Below the pieces are notes generated by a model, which searched no databases, had not been told where the DNA came from, and was given only the letters and a program-made list of their open reading frames with translations. 64,000 bases of DNA from Heterobilharzia americana (taxonomy: Eukaryota; Platyhelminthes; Trematoda; Strigeidida; Schistosomatidae), in assembly GCA_944470555.2 (NCBI GenBank), contig OX104127.1, positions 43,327,934 through 43,391,933 of the forward strand, read 5' to 3'. Below are positions 1 through 12,829 of this stretch, piece by piece; positions within the stretch are counted from its first letter, which is position 1; each line of letters begins with the position of its first letter. A program made the position numbers and the translations under genes.

Positions 1-236
1 GTGAATTGACAGAAGTTGGAAATTGTGAACCACTGGAAACCGATCCACTGGCTGAATGGTTAACGCATTCGCCGTGAAACCTGAAGGTCCTGAGTTCCAT
101 CCCTAGTCGGGTCGTGGGTGTGTACTGCTCAGGAATCCCATACCAGTTGGACGAAACAGCTGTCCAGTGCTCCCAGATTTCCAATGGTTCCCCAACCAAT
201 GTCAGTCCATGATGAATACTACTTCTAAATTAAAAA
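1..236 (+). mobile_element. Family A hammerhead/tRNA-like SINE, older subfamily, cut by window start
   Basis: Plus-strand copy of the older subfamily (tRNA-like part with 'gctgaatggttaa' in place of 'ggctcaatggtaa'). The order is tRNA-like segment (50-118), ribozyme region (122-173) and 3' tail ending 'cattcatctcaaaaatacat'. The ribozyme core reads CTCAGGA where an active core needs CTGANGA, so it is probably inactive. The closest relative in the window is the right arm at 37.85-38.05 kb. Confidence 0.8.
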
Positions 237-970
237 TCCCCATTCATCTCAAAAATACATATCTCCATAACCTTAGATTAATAAATCAACCAGAAACTTT
301 TCTGCTTTGATTTTCAACAAATGATAATCGTTTAAACGCTTTCATAACAAAGTAAATTTGTGTTTCTTATTCAGTGATGTTATTATTAACTCATCCCTCT
401 AAGTATTTAGCTGATTCACTCTAGTTTACATCTTCAATAGTATGTAGAGTAAGAGCAATCTAAATGACTGTGAAAATTATTAGTACAATACGGCCGAGAA
501 AGAAAGTATCTATTCATATTAGAATTTAGTTCAATATTCATAAGAAGGATAAGGGATTATAAGATAAATTGCACAACAAATTTGCAAATTATTACAGATT
601 TTATTAAATGTAACCTTTTTTAAGATATCTGCGTTCATATGAAAGCTTAATAAATTGGTTAAGATTTATTTTTCCTTAATGAAACCAATCGACATAAAGT
701 CTCACCAAATCTAGGTTTGTACCTATCGTCTTGGTTTTTTCTTTATATATCTATTTACAGTAACTATTATCTTATAGGATATATAATATGATAACTTGAT
801 GAAGATTGAAATAATTTTGTTGGCGCTTTAATCAATTATTCAAAATAAGAATTAAAATTTTTCAATATAGTTCAGATCAAATTTTGGGGGAGTTGTGGAG
901 ACTTGGGAATATTTCAAGTCGTTATTCATCGTAGACCGACATCAGTTGGAGGAGCAAAAGAAACCTGGGA

Positions 971-1019
971 GCACTGGACAGCTGTTTCGTCCGACTAGTA
1001 TGAGACTCCTCAGCAGTGC
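971..1019 (-). ncRNA. Hammerhead ribozyme, core intact (family A)
   Basis: Read on the minus strand: stem I GCACTG/CAGTGC (6 bp), core CTGAGGA, stem II GTCT/GGAC with one G-T wobble, then GAAA, a short palindromic stem III ACAGCTGT, and C at the cleavage site before CAGTGC. All catalytic core positions are present. The fold is drawn by hand and activity is inferred. Confidence 0.75.
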
Positions 1020-1364
1020 GCACCCACGAGCCCACACCGGCAGGGATCGAACCCGTGACCTTCAGGTTCCGTGGCCAGCGCCTTACCATAGCGCAACCGC
1101 CACTCAATGTCATCGTTGAGTATCTGTCCTCGTGGCCATCGGGCTTTGACTCGAATGAGAAGTAGTGACCAGTGGAGTCAAAGCCTGATGGCCATGAGGA
1201 CAGATACTCAACGATGACATTGGGTGGCAGTTGCACTATATCGTGAGCTAACAGAAGTTGGAAATATGGAGCATTGGATTCTGACCCAGTGGCTCAATGG
1301 TAACGCGCTGGCCGCGGAGCCTGAAGGTCACGGGCTCGATCCCTGCCTGTATAGTGTCGTGGGT

Positions 1365-1410
1365 GCACACTGCCGAGGAGTCCCATACTAGTCGGACGAA
1401 ACAGCTGTCC
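1365..1410 (+). ncRNA. Hammerhead remnant, core broken (family A)
   Basis: Plus-strand counterpart of the ribozyme at 971-1019. The core reads CCGAGGA, so the conserved U of CUGANGA is C, and stem I has an A-C mismatch at its outer end. Stem II, GAAA and stem III remain. Predicted inactive. Confidence 0.65.
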
Positions 1411-1964
1411 AGTGCTCCCAGGTTTCCTTTGTTCCTCAAACTGATGTCAGTCTATGATGAATAACAACTTGAAGTAGTTCAGATCATCATATCTTCCTTT
1501 TTAAAAGTTTGGATAATTGCAGAAATTAAGACCAGAATAGAAATCAAAAGAAAACCAATATTGAAATGAAATGTATCTCGAAGGTAACTAAACCAATGCT
1601 TCATTGCCTTTTTTATATCTTTAAGTCAACCTAATTACTGACTAGTTTGTCATTTTTTTTTAGCTTCTGAACTCTTTTACTGAAAAAAGCCGTCTTGCTT
1701 ACTAGTTTGAATGCCGTGAAAATCAAGATTTTACTTTCAAGTTTAGACACCCTTTCTGTATTAATAGAATATGTTTCGATGTATGCTACTGAACATACCT
1801 TGACCAGGTAGCTATCCAAGGGAAAAGACAAGATACTTCATTTTCATTTCATAACATCATCTGACATAAAATTGAACTTTCATTCGCAGATAAATATACT
1901 CATTGAAGAATCGCATTGAGAAAGAGGAATAAAATGCTCAAAGTTTCTAGTCAACAGTGAGTAA

Positions 1965-2113
1965 CTATTTCAAGTTGTTATTCATCGTAGACTGACATCA
2001 GTTGGAGGAAAAAAGGAAACCTGGGGGCACTGGACAGCTGTTTCGTCCTAGTATGAGACTCCTCAGCAGTGCGCACCCACGACCCCACACCAACAGGGAT
2101 CGAACCCGCGACC
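1965..2113 (-). mobile_element. Family A single copy, 5'-truncated, minus strand
   Basis: Runs from the 3' end (aagttgttattcatcg) through the ribozyme and stops inside the B-box region. It is flanked by gtgagtaa on both sides (1957-1964 and 2114-2121), so it is a separate 5'-truncated insertion. Its ribozyme (2027-2072) has an intact core. Confidence 0.8.
2027..2072 (-). ncRNA. Hammerhead ribozyme, core intact (family A)
   Basis: Minus strand: stem I GCACTG/CAGTGC, CTGAGGA, stem II GTCT-CATACTA-GGAC, GAAA, ACAGCTGT, cleavable C. The core is complete, with one G-T pair in stem II. Confidence 0.72.
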
Positions 2114-2280
2114 GTGAGTAATTAGTTGTTTCACCTGAAAAATTTGTGAAAATGCTGTTGTTTCTGTGAGTTACTTAGAGCAATGAAATGAAGTTAAATT
2201 CTAATTCAATAGAATTGAATTCAAAATTTGTACGCTGCATAAAGTTGAACTTTATATCTTTTGTATGCACTGTTTGAATT

Positions 2281-2722
2281 GAATTTTGAGGAGGTTATGG
2301 GGATTTTGAAATATTTTAAGATGGTATTCATCGTAGACTGACATGATTTGCTTTGTCCTAGTATGGGACTCCTCAACAGTGTACACCCACTACCCCACTA
2401 GGGATTGAACCCGAGGCCTTCAGGTTCCCTGGCCAGTACATTACCATTAAGCCACTGGGTAGGAATCCTATGGTCCATGTTTCCAACTTCTGTTAGCTCA
2501 CGATATAGCGCAACTGCCACCTAATGTCATCGTTGAGTACCTGTCCTCATGGCCATCAGGCTTTCACTTCACCGGGCACGAATTCTCATTGGAACTTCAT
2601 GAATTACCTCTCGAAGGTAGTCATCAATGAGCACTAGCTTAATTGAAACAGGTATTGAGTGCCTTCAGCTTTCCATTGTTCATCCAACTGATGTCAGTCT
2701 ACAATGAATACCATCTTGAAAT
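2281..2722. mobile_element. Family A inverted insertion, degraded, TSD-bounded
   Basis: Nearly full minus-strand family A copy (2281-2575) followed by a short plus-strand 3' end (2665-2722). The 10-bp duplication tgtttgaatt flanks it (2271-2280 and 2723-2732). The minus ribozyme is damaged: stem I and GAAA are lost around 2350-2395. Both outer ends are again the element 3' end. Confidence 0.75.
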
Positions 2723-3324
2723 TGTTTGAATTATTTACATATTATTCCAAACTTAATATCATTTGTATATTTTCAGTGTGATTAAAGTAACAATTCAAAG
2801 TATGTACAGCTCAATGTTCTAGTCCATTTTGTTTGAACTTTTCATTTACTATTTTTTTTTTACATTAAATCTCTCATATTTTAAAGTTTGTTATTCTGAT
2901 AATGGAGCTAACAAAATTGTTCTTAAAATGATAAAGAATGATTGTTTCAATTTCTTTTTTTACCCTACTTTATCTTCGTAACTCCAATGTTAAGAATTAA
3001 CTACTTGTTTCAGTATTATAGTAGTTTAAACTGAACAAATAATAAACAATATACTTGAACACAAAGTATTCAAGGGATTTTCAATGAAGAATAACTCTGT
3101 GATATATTATTCCAATATTAAATATGAATAATCCGCTAATTGTTGATAGGTCCTTGACATAAAGGATCCTTTACCAGAAAATATAAAGGAAAGGTGTTCT
3201 AGTTAGTTAGTCTAGAAGAAAAAAAAATTTATTCATATCAATTGCAGTATTTTCATGCTGGATTGCATAACATTCTAGAACTGAGCAATAATACAATCAG
3301 TTGACTTATGAACACAAGTATAAG

Positions 3325-3410
3325 CAGGTACATCCAGCTGACTGGTGAGTCCCAAATAGGATGAAATGTGCATCCTTGATTCCACTGCTAGCTACTGCTC
3401 ATCATTACCA
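3325..3410 (+). mobile_element. Sm-alpha-like SINE fragment (family B) with hammerhead
   Basis: Contains 'acatccagctgac', 'gagtcccaaatagga' and 'attccactgctagc', hallmarks of schistosome Sm-alpha hammerhead repeats. The core carries an extra TGGT (CTGAC-TGGT-GAG) compared with the intact CTGACGAG at 39.2 kb. Stem II is GTCC/GGAT and GAAA is present. The tRNA-like 5' part is missing. Predicted inactive because of the core insertion. Confidence 0.75.
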
Positions 3411-6400
3411 TATAGAAGTGGCTAGTTTACTTAAACTACACAGAAATGTGTCAGTTGATAAAAGTTGAGAAGAACTCATTTATAATACCTACAACCTTGA
3501 AGAAATACATATTTCATTGGAGATTTCAACTTCTTTGTAGAAGTCATGAATTTGGAAACTTAACAAAAAAGCTACTCAAGTTAAAACTGGCTCCCTTTGA
3601 AAGCAAATTATTTATACAACTTATTAATGAAATAGAAGAGAATGAAGTAGTCAAATCATCAGAGCATAACAGAATTGGTTACACTTTTTAAGCTCATTGA
3701 AATAAAAGTTATCTACTGTTTATTAGCTAACTGGATAAAATGTCTACTCATGTGTAGTCTGTTTATAAATAAACTTCGAGAAAGTTATGGTGGAAAAAGG
3801 ACATGTGGTAAAAACACCATAAAAAAAATATAATCTTATGTTTGATAGGAGGGAAATGAATTCATGAAGTGATTAGGTGAATGGATTACCAAGAGATGTG
3901 TACCAGTGAAACTGTTAAGATTTACTGACTATCACCCGGAGATTACCGATTTGGAGAACTAAACGTGACACATTTTGTTACCATCAAGTTATAATTTCTG
4001 CCTAAATGGTAAGTTTCTATGATAAAAGTGTTCAATATTTCTGCTCAGTACCTGAGTGTTCCTTAGTTCCAGCAATTAAGCAATAAAGCTGAAGTTAATC
4101 TATCTTAGTGGTAAATAACTTCAATAGATCGCTGATCAGTAAGTGCGAATTACGATTTTCCTATTCAATCTACTTTTTGTAAGCTCCTAATATAACCTTT
4201 TGACAGACCTTAATTGTTTTTTATCCATGCAGATGCATCGTAATAAAGTGAAGAGTTTCCCACCTCGACGGTCACATTGATCAATATTCAGGACTAGGCC
4301 ACTTTCTAGTGATCAGTCAATATATGTATAAAAAGTTGTACTCATCATTTTTTTCAGGTTTCCTGCTAAACTCAGTACTTTTATGAGAATCGTTGGAAAG
4401 TTTAAGTAAATGAGATGCAAAACTTACATCGTCACATGTAATAAAGATGATATCAACGAGTTGAGTACAATATGACATTTCTTCAGTTGCATGTTCAAGT
4501 TTTGTCTTCTGAAAATGTATCATCACAGGCCCCGGAGAAAAGCTTTTTGCTGTCCCATCAATTGGCTGTATAAAAAGAAAGTGTCAAATGAAAGACGAAT
4601 GTTTTTTAATATACATTAACGCCAAGAGTTAGAATTTTGAAAATCTAAGTGGGAGCAGATCAAGAAGCAAACAGTTTATACGAGTAATCTTGCAAATAAG
4701 AATGTGTATGCATAACGAGGCTACATTAAGTGAAATCAAGAACTACGATAAACTTGAATGAATCTTTCACAGTATACACAACTAGTCTTTGATGAATAGG
4801 TCCTCATTTTTCTGCAGGCTAATATTCATAGTTTGTTTTTTTTCAACTGACTCGATTTTAGCTATGTAGCAATTTACCAGTGTGAATCTCAATACGTTGT
4901 TAACAATTAACTTTATCTTTGAGTAATAAGTAAAGTAAAACAGGTTTATGCTATTCTTTTCCAACCTTCCTTCTTCATTCACTCCTCTTAAACACCTGAC
5001 TCACCTCAGTTTGACCCCTCATAGGGTCATGTTGTTGAACTACTTAGCAGTCTAAGCTAAGATGAAACAGCTATCTGGTGTTTCAAGGCGTTCACTGGTC
5101 CTCTGGGTGATATGAATTTATGATGAACAACTAAGAAGTAAACTGAATTTCGCTGAAATGATTAATGTATTTTTTTTAGAGTTTAAATTGCTCAACAATG
5201 AATAAATCTGTGATAATTTACGAATCCTTTCTCCTCATAAAGGAAACCAACTATTTTACGTCGATTATACAGGAAGTAATGTTAGATAATTAAAGACAAA
5301 CAGTAGGAGACCCTAGATCTAGTCTTTGTATTTGTTGGTAGCGGTTAGTAAACAAGAAAACTAGCTCCAGAGTTTCTTGCTGATTACCTCCGTTCATGTA
5401 GTAATAATAAAAGTGTATCGTGGCGCTGAACCTTCTAACTTGTCGACCACATAAAATGGGCTGTAGAATTCGACTAACATCCAGGGATAGACAACATGGA
5501 ATTGTTTACTTTCTAGTGACTAGTAAATGTAGATGAGAAGCTGAATTCTACTTTTTCACCTACTTTATGATAAATAGTCTTAACACTAGTCATATAATGT
5601 GATCTCAAGATATGGATTTTAACCCTGTTATATCTCGAAAATATTATTATGTAAACGTCAAGATGTTGATTGTCGTTTTGTTGCTGCAAAAAAATAAAAA
5701 AATTTCTCATTTCTCGAACATAGTCCGAAAAATTTTCATCCTAGAAAAAGGAATGACATCAACTGCTCAATTCCTTGTCATTTGCTGAACATAGCACTGG
5801 ACAGTGACTTCAAAATACCTTCAAAAAGATTGGTAAATAGTTTATGTTGATCTTGCTTAGATCATTGAAAGTTTGTTAACTGATATTTCGTATCCAGAAA
5901 ACATAGTAGTCAACCTTAAAGCATCTTGGTAAGAAACTTTGAAGACTTTCTCCTCTTCATCTTATCTTTCCTTTGTCATTCCAACTTTATACTTACAAGT
6001 TAGCATTTTTACGTTAATGGATTATACCTGAAATAAAGTTCTGTATATTCTTTCATTACCATTTATGACCTACTGGGAAGAGAGTAGAAAACTATTGAGT
6101 TGTTGGAACCAACTTCTGTTATGATATCCACATTTGTCCTTATGTGTTAAATAGGATTGTAAATTACAGTTTGTCCTCAACTTAATCCTTTTTTTTTCTA
6201 AAAATTTACGGTGATCCTGTTAGCTGATTGACCATATCAATCATAGCAATCTCATTGAGAATTCATGAAGGGTCTCAAAAATTTCTAATCTCATAAGAAG
6301 GATGAAAGAACTTACTTGTAATAAGTAGTTGATATCTGTTCACACGGATATTAGTCTGCTCATACATCTGAAACGTGAATGAGAGAATTAACCTATTAAC

Positions 6401-6700
6401 ACATACCATGTAACAATTGTTTTACAGGTCAACAATGTTTTCAGTTGAACACTGTAAAATATACCACATGTAGCATCGAACTTATTCTAAAACTCTTCAA
6501 CAGCTTGTTGTCTTTTCAAGATGACTGTTTTGAATTTTATTTTTCGTTTCAATTTCACCTTAATTGCTATGAAAAACGACTCAACTAGGACTATTACAAT
6601 TAACTTTCCTGACAGTGTAATGACAAAGTGACGTGATAAATCCTTTTTCTGAGCTAAAAGGTCAACTAACAAATGCATAATTACATACTGTTAAAAAAAC
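3411..6700. other. AT-rich unique-looking DNA, no gene seen
   Basis: Only short open frames. The 81-codon frame at 3446-3691 matches nothing I recognise. A strongly degraded family A copy can be traced at about 4985-5135 ('tgaaacagctatctgg', 'gatgaacaac'). Otherwise there is no repeat, RNA gene or coding signature that I can support. Confidence 0.5.
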
Positions 6701-6739
6701 CATAGTTTGATTTTAAATTTCATTCGATGAAGCTCAGCT

Positions 6740-7932
6740 TTACTTAGCAAATAAATATACTGTTTTCATCCAAGACAGAGCTTTTTGGTCTTGTATTTCA
6801 CTAAAAGTTACCCATGGCTTTTATTAAGTCGCTGTTCTGGGTGTTGAACTTGAACTGTACTCTATCACCTTCTTTGAAGACTTACAACTTGATTTCGAAG
6901 ATAGATTCTTTGCACTAGACAGTGAGTGGTGTGAACCTATATCTGCTCCCTTTCTTAATCTTGTGTCCAGTAGGCTGTGTCTCCACTTTTTTCACATCTA
7001 GATGAAGTCCATCTAGTTTTTGTTGTGCTCTGGTGTGTGCTGAAATCCATGTCGCTCGCTTTGTGCACACTGCCTCCAATCAATAAATCGTTGAATACGC
7101 AGAAGTTTGCAAACAGTTCTCCATTCTCGTTTATTTCACCGAGCGAATCTCGGCCCATGATAGATGAGTTCTGTTCCTGTGTTGTCTGCTCCAAGTTTGG
7201 CATTGATGTTTCCCATTAGAATTTTGATATCGCCATCTGGTGTGGGGTCTTGTCCATTACTGCTTACAGTTGTGTGTAGAATTCCTCCTTCTTCTCTTCA
7301 TCCGCATTATTTGTAGGTGCGTAATGTAGCACTGAATGATCGTGACTTTCCTTCCTTTTGATTTGAACCTTGATGTCATGATCCTGATCCTGGGGGAGAT
7401 TGGTTTCTAATGCATGAAAGCCTTCGATAATCTTGCCGCCATCATGACACTCCAAAACCCAGTGTGCTGGTGGTTGTCGTCTCGGTGACAGTATCGGAGT
7501 CAATTATTGACTCTCCAGTTGACAGTTTAGACAGTCCATTTCCATCCATTTACTTTCGCAGATTCCTAGTCTAACACTTTAATGATATACCTTCTCTTCT
7601 CTTTCGCACTCTGCGTAGCCTTGCCAGCCAGCTTCAAACATTGTTCGAACATTCTATGTCCCAATGCTTCCTTTCGCCTTCATCGAGGGAGAGAAGACAC
7701 ATTAGCCAATTGGCTTCCTGAAGGCTTTCACCAGCTGACGCCATTTCGTCTCTCCGATTCCAGTGAGGAATAAGTTTAATTTTATTTTGAATATTTTGTT
7801 TGTGCTTTGAAGTTTGTTTAGCAGTTGGATTGGTTTTATGGTGTAGGCTTGCTAGCCCTTTGCCCAACCTTCCCTCTTTATCTGGGCTTAGTACCGGCTA
7901 GTAACTAGTGAACTAGTTGACTGGGAGAGGTT
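6740..7932 (-). pseudogene. RTE-like non-LTR retrotransposon, 5' region and endonuclease domain, decayed
   Basis: Reading down the minus strand there is a 5' leader (about 7932-7700) shared with the element at 27.4 kb. Next comes the start of an apurinic-type endonuclease domain with NVRTMFEAGKA (about 7660-7600; the expected preceding Trp is a stop). Then YAPTNNADEEKK (about 7320), GEINENGELFANFC (about 7130) and RKGADIGSHHSL (about 6940), the last corresponding to the C-terminal His motif of RTE/SR2 endonucleases. Several stops and frameshifts separate these segments, so it is dead. No reverse transcriptase follows. The element would nick target DNA to prime reverse transcription. Confidence 0.8.
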
Positions 7933-8099
7933 AACGTTCTTTTTTAGTAACGTAAATTCATGATAACCTTGAACTGTAGTCCATTTTTTTCTATCCTCAA
8001 CAATTTCTTTGCCTTGTTTTCTAATATGCGTCACTATTTGATTTCTATAGTTAAATTGTGCTGATTTTTGCAATTTTCCACATTTTTCAGCCATCAAGA

Positions 8100-11000
8100 A
8101 ACTTTTGAATAAAGTGCTTTCATTTTATCTGGTAAATCCCTCCTTCTTCACTCTTTCTGAGTTTTTCACGGGAACTGGAAGTGTGCAACTACAGATAATT
8201 TATTAAATGTAACATCACCGTCAAAACTAAACACTCTGTGTCATTCAGATAAATCTATTAGGCGCTGAATATTCGGCTTCCACTAAACAACTGTAAAATT
8301 GTTATGATACGGAGTTTGAGAACGAACGGAAATACTTAACGATTGGTAGTCGAGGCTTGAGACGATGCAACCCTAGTGATTTGCAAAGAGAAATGAAAAG
8401 ACTGGAAACCTGATGAGTCTATAGCATCTCGGACTGAAAACGATTATGAGTGAAATCGGACCCTATTTACAGAGTCTACAGTGACCTTGATTGGCAAGGA
8501 ATAATTAGTACATTTAAATGAGGCAGGAGCCAATCAGAACAATAGTGACTCATGCGAGAGGAAAGAGCGCGATTAAACCGGTTCAAATACATACAAACTG
8601 TAAGTAGGGAATATAAGGGATATAGGCATACCTAAGAGAAATGAGCCACCCTAAGATTAAAAGGATACTACTCAAGTAAATTAAGTAAACGTTAAGTAGT
8701 TAATTTTCGCGTACTTTCGCCGTAGTATGATTGTCAAGTTTGATATATTTTCAGCAGGAAACGGATTATTCTTCATGTCTTTCAGTAAACAAATCATTCT
8801 ATGAATTACGTTTTAATATGTACAAATTATGATTAATTAGGTGTGCTAATTTTATTTGTACTTAAGAAATTACATTTTTATGTAGTTCAACAGTGTATTT
8901 CACATTTTGGTAAGGACCGTGTTTATGAGGCTGTGGAGTAAAAGAATTACTGCTTTGTACTACCGTCTCTATTGTTGATGGTTAATTAATTTCTTAGTTC
9001 AACTTTGTTTCCTAAGCCCTTATTTCACTGACACCAATAATAATATTAGAGCAAATACGTCAAAAGTTTATTTTCAAGATTTCGTGTTTACTGTTCTCTA
9101 TCAAAAAGTATAACTAACATTTTGGAACTAAGGATAATGATCCTTCAGATAATTGATTCCTATGGCTCTTGCCGAATGCTGTTCTGTACATTTTCGAATC
9201 AGTGTTAATTTGGGTCAGAACATGCTTCAGGCATTTCAAAAGCTTAGTTATTTTCTGGTTGAGTTTATTGAAGATAAAAGATATACATGGCATTCTGGGG
9301 TCACAGAAATTGTTCCGGTTTAAAACTGTCTAGATATAAAGTATGTCTGCAAGAAAATTTCACTGATAAACTAAGTATGATGTTGTCTGCTCATTTACTA
9401 ATGTCTCTGTGATGTAAACGATATGCTCATTGTACAATTTTATTGATTTCATTAATTCGAATATTGGTATACCTACTACTTATATTCAAGAACCAATCGT
9501 AATATTTACATAAAATGTACAGCAAACAGGTCTTCATTTGGCACTCTATTTTTGCTTGGTTACAATTGAATGTGCTGCAATCCACTCCCTATCATTTGAG
9601 AGCATATAGATGATAAGTTGATGTTAACACAATTGTTCCCGATGAAACTTGAATTAAATTCCGGAGATATTCGGTAATGCTCATTCATTGAATAATTTTA
9701 CGCTTAAAGTTAAGTAGGAAAAAAAGCTTGGCTTTTCCATTGTTCAACTTTCAAGAAAGAAATAATGAACTTCTTCCAAGATGGATTTACCACAAATCTC
9801 AATGTAATAACCTGTTGACTAATTTTTACAATTTGTCTCTGTGAGCAGAAAAAGGAATCTGATTACTTGTATTACTACAAGAATCTGATGTATTTGCACA
9901 TAGGATACATTGTGTAAAGAATTAGGATTCTTCTGTAAGATTTTAATTCAAAATGGACACCCAATCTCATTCGTTGATAAATATATGAGAAAAAGAAGCC
10001 TGATACTCACTATAACTTAATAGTACCTAAAACATACCCGTGTATGAATCTGCAATTCAAGAGCAATACAATGAATCAATTTCTACAAGCTAGTCTATCT
10101 ATCGATAGCAGTTTGAAGGACATTTTTTGCTACACCACTGAATCTAATCTTCTAGACAAAAGCTCTCGTCAGTTAAAAACGTCATAGACAAGTTCGTGTT
10201 TTTGGCAACATTCATATGAATTTACTTTCTCCCATGAAGCTAATTACATATGCTATTAACAGTATGCCTATCCAAAACAGAATACACGTCGATAGAAGTC
10301 TTATTTTGGAATATATTTTTCTACTCGGTCGGTCACGCAGCATGTGTATGCAACTTACTCAGTGGGATATGTAAAGTGAAACTAAGCTGTTCATATGAAT
10401 TCTGATTACGTCTACTTTATACAACAGAAGCTTTGATTATTCTCAAAGAGGAACCTGGAATTTGTGTAAAAAAAGCGATGATCTTAGTTTTACAGCTCAG
10501 TGATTTTTGTTTTACAGTTTTCTCTCTAATCAACTCCCTTCTCATCTATTACAACTCGACTTTATTGATTGAAATCTTTCTCTTTTTCTTGTGTAAAGTA
10601 TTCATGCTCCCCTTAACCAATCTTGTAAAAATCATATGAGCCCTTCTGAGCTTTATTCATTATTTTATATTTGCATAGTTTTGTTAAATAAGACTGATTT
10701 TCTGTCTTCAATAATATACTACTTTTATCTTGTGACACACATTTTATTATTAAGTAGCGTTTACCTTTGAACTCAGTTTGCATTGCTCATGATACATTTA
10801 GATCACTATATAACTGTACAACTAAGATGAGAAGTTATGAAATGCGTTCACTTTCCCAAAAAAAAATGTTTTTTTTTTAATTCCAATCATATAGGTGTCT
10901 TTCACACAAAACACAAATATTGTAAATTAGTCGATCATTAAAATTTATGTTATCTTTGTATATGCACATGTTTTGACTCAAAGAAACTGTAACACTTCAT

Positions 11001-11590
11001 CATTATTCTAGTGAAATGTAATTACTTTTTAAAGCGTAGGATAATTGTCGCCAGTTATAAAATAGATCATCAACTGTTATAAATTATTAAAATAACTTTT
11101 TTCAGACTAGTAAAAATAACAAGTGAGAATGAACTTTAACTTGATTAGAAATAAATCATTTGGGTTTCAAAGTACCTGATTGTGAAGTATATTTTGTTGC
11201 TAAAGAAGATAGAGTGAGAGTTCAGAACTACTTCAACTTCAATCGGTATCCAGTTACTAAAACTAACTCAACATAATTTAGTATCCCCATGGTTTAACAA
11301 ATTGATGCAACTAATACTAGGAAATGTTCGAAGGTAAAATGAAAACCTGAGTTACTTCAAAATCCGAACTAATAGCTTCTAGGTTATCCACCTTGCCCTT
11401 TACTTGCTGATCTACTAGTTCTAGCTGTTAACCAGTTCTGATCGAAGTGAAAGTCATATAGTTGTATCCGTAATTCAGGAAACGTCATCACGCACAGACC
11501 TTAGTTACTACAAAAAAAGAAGAATTCTCTTAGAAGTTTGTGCACCAATAATTGCTTCTTAGTCACTACTTAGATATCTGTTGTTCAGAG
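8100..11590. other. AT-rich unique-looking DNA, no gene seen
   Basis: No open frame longer than 68 codons, no retroelement motif and no RNA gene that I can support. Could be intergenic or intronic. Confidence 0.45.
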
Positions 11591-11604
11591 ACATAGTAAT
11601 AAAA

Positions 11605-12352
11605 CACTAAAAAGAATCCATCTACAGGAAATCCATGTTGAACGCATAGCTTACTACTTCCTACAGGTGGGTGCTGATCATGAAGAAAAGAAACTTCATC
11701 CACTCACTATACTACCGAATACAAAATATTTGTTGCACAGACTGTGTACAAGTTGAACATTATAAGAGGAATACTTGCGAAAAATGGTTATCATTGCCGA
11801 TTTGTTGATAAGAATATGCGAGAAAAACATGCAAAACCAGTCATCAGCTCAGTTTCTAAAAAGACTTTGTTCCTGAATCTGGAATTTAAAGCTAATGCAG
11901 CATCAAATATCCTGAAAAATGGTCTTTCGAGACCAGTTAGTAGGATTTTTCCACAGTCAAACTTCATCTAGCCTTTACTGAGCGTAAATTGTTCTCCATT
12001 TGTGTAAAAGATAATATCCCTTGACAGGTCACCTCTATGTGTATTTATCAGTTGACCATCTCTTGTACAGCAAAGTACATCGTTCGTAGTTAGAGATTGC
12101 TGTCAACTTGTATACGAGAATAAATTCCAGTCTGATCTTATGACGGTGAAATGAAATGCACTGGAAGTTGTTTACTTGAACATCTAGTCGATGTCAAACG
12201 ATGATTGTAAGATTGTCTGTCGAATTCGCTCAAACATCTCAGGTTTTCTTCGTCTTGAAATTTTAAAAACATCAGAGGCCATGGCTATCCATGAACTGAA
12301 GCCTGAAGTTTGTGTGCAAAAAAATTATGTGCAGTCTTTGTGTCTAAATTGA
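11605..12352 (+). pseudogene. Penelope-like element, C-terminal remnant
   Basis: In different frames: SIYRKS (about 11612), KKRNFIHSLYYRIQ (about 11681), GILAKNGYHCRFVDKNMREK (in the open frame 11744-11971), KKTLFLNLEFKANAASNIL, SMCIYQL (about 12035) and SEAMAIHELKPEVCVQKNYV ending at a stop at 12350-12352. The order matches the post-palm part, linker and C-terminal end of the GIY-YIG domain of schistosome PLEs. The catalytic palm is missing (5' truncation) and there are at least three frame changes. An AT-rich 3' region and (TA)n follow. Confidence 0.8.
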
Positions 12353-12751
12353 CCTTAACTTAATTTGGTCTTGGTTTGTTTCGTCCCTTTTCGTTTTTTT
12401 CAACTTCCTCCTTTGTCGGATTATTTTTTGTACTCTTATATCCTCATAATTTTTGTTTTTACATTTAATAGTTTCCAGTGTTATTTCATTTAATCATCGT
12501 AGTAATTGCAGCCTTTAACGTAACGCCTTCATTTTATCGTACAGAACTTGTCTCATTCATAGTAAGTGACACTTTGTCTGTCTGTTGACTCTGCCACGTT
12601 TTTACCTCTTTTTAGTCTATATATTAAAGACTTAAAAAATCTTATGTAATCCATTTTTGCTACCATTCGACCTAAATGTCATCAACTAGCAACATAACTG
12701 TTATAACCACCATTATTGTTATTTCAACCTCCCTTCATCACGAACTTTAAT

Positions 12752-12754
<3 letters not shown>

Positions 12755-12816
<62 letters not shown>
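12755..12816. repeat. (TA)n microsatellite
   Basis: About 31 uninterrupted TA units, about 400 bp downstream of the PLE remnant. Confidence 0.98.
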
Positions 12817-12817
<1 letters not shown>

Positions 12818-12829
12818 CTTGAGAATAAA

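Larger units (their letters stand above)
880..1474. mobile_element. Family A inverted pair, TSD-bounded
   Basis: Two family A copies head to head: minus 880-1150 and plus 1165-1474. They meet at a short palindrome around 1131-1210 (gagtatctgtcctc / gaggacagatactc). The insertion is flanked by the 12-bp target-site duplication tagttcagatca (868-879 and 1475-1486). Both outer ends are the element's 3' end. The minus copy has an intact hammerhead core and the plus copy a broken one. Open frames across this block are readings through the repeat and are not proteins. Confidence 0.85.
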